Source of the DNA: Argopecten irradians
Lineage: Eukaryota; Mollusca; Bivalvia; Pectinida; Pectinidae
Reading direction: 5' to 3'
Assembly: GCF_041381155.1 (NCBI RefSeq)
Contig: NC_091145.1
Coordinates: 36,533,882-36,597,881 of the forward strand
Length of the DNA: 64,000 nt
The position numbers and the translations under genes are program-made. Numbering within the stretch: the stretch's first letter is position 1; every line of letters starts with the position of its first letter. Below the pieces are notes generated by a model. The model searched no databases, was not told the origin of the DNA, and saw only the letters and a list, made by a program, of their open reading frames with translations. Below are positions 62,801-64,000 of this stretch, piece by piece.

Positions 62801-64000
62801 AGGGATTTTGTTATCAATATTTCTTGAGAACTACTGAAGGGATTTTGTTCAAACTTCACATGGAGGTTACCCTTGGTCCCTAGTTGTGCCATACAGATTT
62901 TGAGGCTGATCGGAAAAACAAGATGGCCGCCAGGCAGCCATCTTTGATTTAGGCAGTTGAAGTTTGTTATCGATATTTCTTGAGAACTACTGAAGGGATT
63001 TTGTTATCGATATTTCTTGAGAACTACTGAAGGGATTTTGTTCAAACTTCACATGGAGGTTACTCTTGGTCCCTAGTTGTGCCATACAGATTTTGAGGCT
63101 GATCGGAAAAACGAGATGGCCGCCAGGCAGCCATCTTTGATTTTGGCAGTTGAAGTTTGTTATCAATATTTCTTGAGAACTACTGAAGGGATTTTGTTCA
63201 AACTTCACATGGAGGTTACCCTTGGTCCCTAGTTGTGCCATACAGATTTTGAGGCTGATCGGAAAAACAAGATGGCCGCCAGGCAGCCATCTTTGATTTT
63301 GGCAGTTGAAGTTTGTTATCGATATTTCTTGAGAACTACTGAAGGGATTTTGTTCAAACTTCACATGGACGTTACCCTTGGTCCCTAGTTGTGCCATACA
63401 GATTTTGCGGCTGATCGGAAAAACAAGATGGCCGCCAGGTAGCCATCTTTGATTTTGGCAGTTGAAGTTTGTTATCGATATTTCTTGAGAACTACTGAAG
63501 GAATTTTGTTCAAACTTCACATGGAGGTTACCCTTGGTCGCTATTTGTGCCATACAGATTTTGAGGCTAAAAGGAAAAACAAGATGGCCGCCAGGCGGCC
63601 ATCTTGGATTTTGATAGTTAAGGTTTGATATCCCCATTTCTCAAAAAGTGCTGAAAAGGGATCTTTCTCAAATTAATATGTAGGTTCCCCTAGGGCCCTT
63701 GTTGTGCATATTGCATTTTTGGACCAATCGGTAAACAAGATGGCCGCCATCTTGGATTTCGATAGTTAAAGTTTGTTATGACCATTTCTCAGATAGTACT
63801 GAAGGTATCTGTCTCAAATTTCATATGTAGGTTCCCCTAGGGTCCTAGTTGTGCATATTGCATTTTGGGACCGATCGGTTAACAAGATGGCCGCCAGGCA
63901 GCCATCTTGGACTTTGTTATTCAAAGGTTGTTATCGCTATTTCTCAGAAAGTACTGAAGGGATCTGTCTCAAAATTCATATTTAGGTTCCCCTAGGGCCC
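56871..64000 (+). CDS. EMC3: EMC3, ER membrane protein complex subunit 3 (5' part)
   Basis: Orthologue of EMC3 (TMEM111), the Oxa1/YidC-superfamily subunit of the ER membrane protein complex that inserts transmembrane segments. Four exons lie in the window: 56871-57019, 58288-58345, 59040-59133, 61117-61221, all GT-AG with matching phases, encoding residues 1 to 135 of an expected 260 or so; the rest must lie beyond 64000, as no further exon was found. Human-like stretches are [49 protein letters not shown] and [17 protein letters not shown]. The first membrane segment is at about residues 13-31 and the next at about 115-135. Start codon is the first ATG after the shared promoter. Introns 1-3 carry a long-armed MITE, a tRNA-derived SINE and an 81-bp minisatellite; intron 4 holds the 156-bp array. 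Confidence 0.95.
57124..57603. mobile_element. MITE with about 200-bp inverted arms in EMC3 intron 1
   Basis: The left arm starts TATGGGACATAAGTATTTGT and the right arm ends with its near complement, GATGAATACTTATGTCCCA. Pairing runs inward for about 200 bp with scattered mismatches (for example AATTGTCTACATTCTCAGCTC against GAGCTGAAAATGTAGACAATT), leaving a centre of about 80 bp. Total about 480 bp, no open frame. The arm divergence suggests a moderately old insertion. Confidence 0.85.
57812..57900 (+). mobile_element. tRNA-derived SINE head
   Basis: CAGCTTAGTTGGTAGAGTGG fits the tRNA A box and GAGTTTGAGCCC, 33 bases further, fits the B box (GGTTCGANTCC) with changes. The segment cannot fold as a complete tRNA because the acceptor halves do not pair, so it is read as the head of a SINE. 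Tail limits are unclear; related sequence may run to about 58050. Confidence 0.6.
59770..61110. repeat. 81-bp minisatellite in EMC3 intron 3, about 16 copies
   Basis: Units contain GTAAGCCTGTTYGTGTTTTA, CTGTAAAGYTGGTTTACATA, AATGTTAATGTTTGATGTAG and AAGCTGATGCTGAGTCTGTAT. Most are over 95 percent alike by eye; one unit near 59990-60050 is damaged by several small deletions. The array ends about 10 bp before the exon 4 acceptor, so the last unit blends into the polypyrimidine tract. Confidence 0.97.
61567..62175. mobile_element. foldback plus inverted-ended element in EMC3 intron 4
   Basis: Left part is a hairpin: 61567-61640 pairs with about 61652-61725 (GTGATCGAGATCGGG and CCAATCTCGATCAC, GCTAAGATTTTGTAACAT and its complement). 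It is followed by a segment bounded by TCTCGCGCCT (61731) and AGGTGCGAGA (about 62160-62169). The layout, hairpin then TIR-bounded part with GACGTCA inside, is the same as at 24101 although the sequence differs. Confidence 0.65.
62207..64000. repeat. element with terminal hairpin and 156-bp tandem repeats
   Basis: Begins with a perfect 12-bp-arm hairpin (62207-62218 and 62223-62234, TAGCCCACCATC, 4-base loop), then about 11 repeat units to the window edge. GATGGCCGCC recurs at 63115, 63271, 63427 and 63583, 156 bp apart; two earlier units are 193 bp because of a 37-bp internal duplication. Units after 63620 are a diverged subtype (GTTCCCCTAGGGCCC). The 216-codon minus-strand frame at 62987-63637 is a by-product of the 156-bp period (156 is divisible by 3). 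The right end is not in the window. Confidence 0.85.

Noticed and set aside
62987-63637. 216-codon minus-strand open frame with repeating peptide
   Set aside because: The peptide repeats every 52 residues because the 156-bp tandem unit is divisible by three. No stop arises by periodicity, not by coding selection.
1-64000. Retrovirus-like, LTR or Polinton remains
   Set aside because: No long terminal repeats, and no protease, reverse transcriptase, integrase or capsid-like frames were seen on either strand.

Overview
This is a eukaryotic, A+T-rich, intron-containing window from an invertebrate animal, most likely a mollusc and perhaps a bivalve. The clues are invertebrate-type caveolins, many small inverted-repeat elements and long minisatellites, including a 156-bp array containing the motif GATGGCCGCC that resembles repeats common in bivalve genomes. 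Species cannot be fixed from the sequence alone. No bacterial genes, CRISPR arrays or retrovirus-like elements were found.

Left part (about 1.8-30.5 kb): a head-to-tail array of six two-exon caveolin genes, all on the minus strand (A 4685-5647, B 8331-9734, C 12446-13306, D 20757-21780, E 25890-26881, F 29580-30485). Every copy has a short first exon carrying an RDPN motif and a 333-bp second exon carrying the FEDV signature, the scaffolding region and the membrane hairpin. A, B and C sit in tandem units of about 4 kb. Unit A differs from unit B mainly by many short insertions and its second exon has no open frame, which suggests uncorrected sequence or a young pseudogene. Exon 2 of B, C and D is nearly identical while introns and first exons of C and D do not align, as expected from gene conversion. 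The encoded proteins are unusually rich in cysteine (14-16 per 110 residues of exon 2). A 4-kb transposable element with a terminal hairpin and 505-bp internal repeats separates C from D.

Middle part (30.5-41.8 kb): no gene recognised, only repeats, hairpins and a perfect 19-bp-arm palindrome.

Right part (41.9-64 kb): three conserved single-copy host genes rebuilt exon by exon. FAM185A (plus, 7 exons, 399 aa) converges on UXT (minus, 5 exons, 155 aa). UXT is head to head with EMC3 (plus, first four exons, continuing past the window), with 223 bp between start codons. Introns here are swollen by satellites: about 6 kb of a 59-bp repeat in UXT, 81-bp repeats in EMC3, and a 156-bp array at the right edge. 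These three genes have housekeeping roles (prefoldin-like chaperone, ER membrane insertase, conserved protein of unknown function) and no evident link with the caveolin array.
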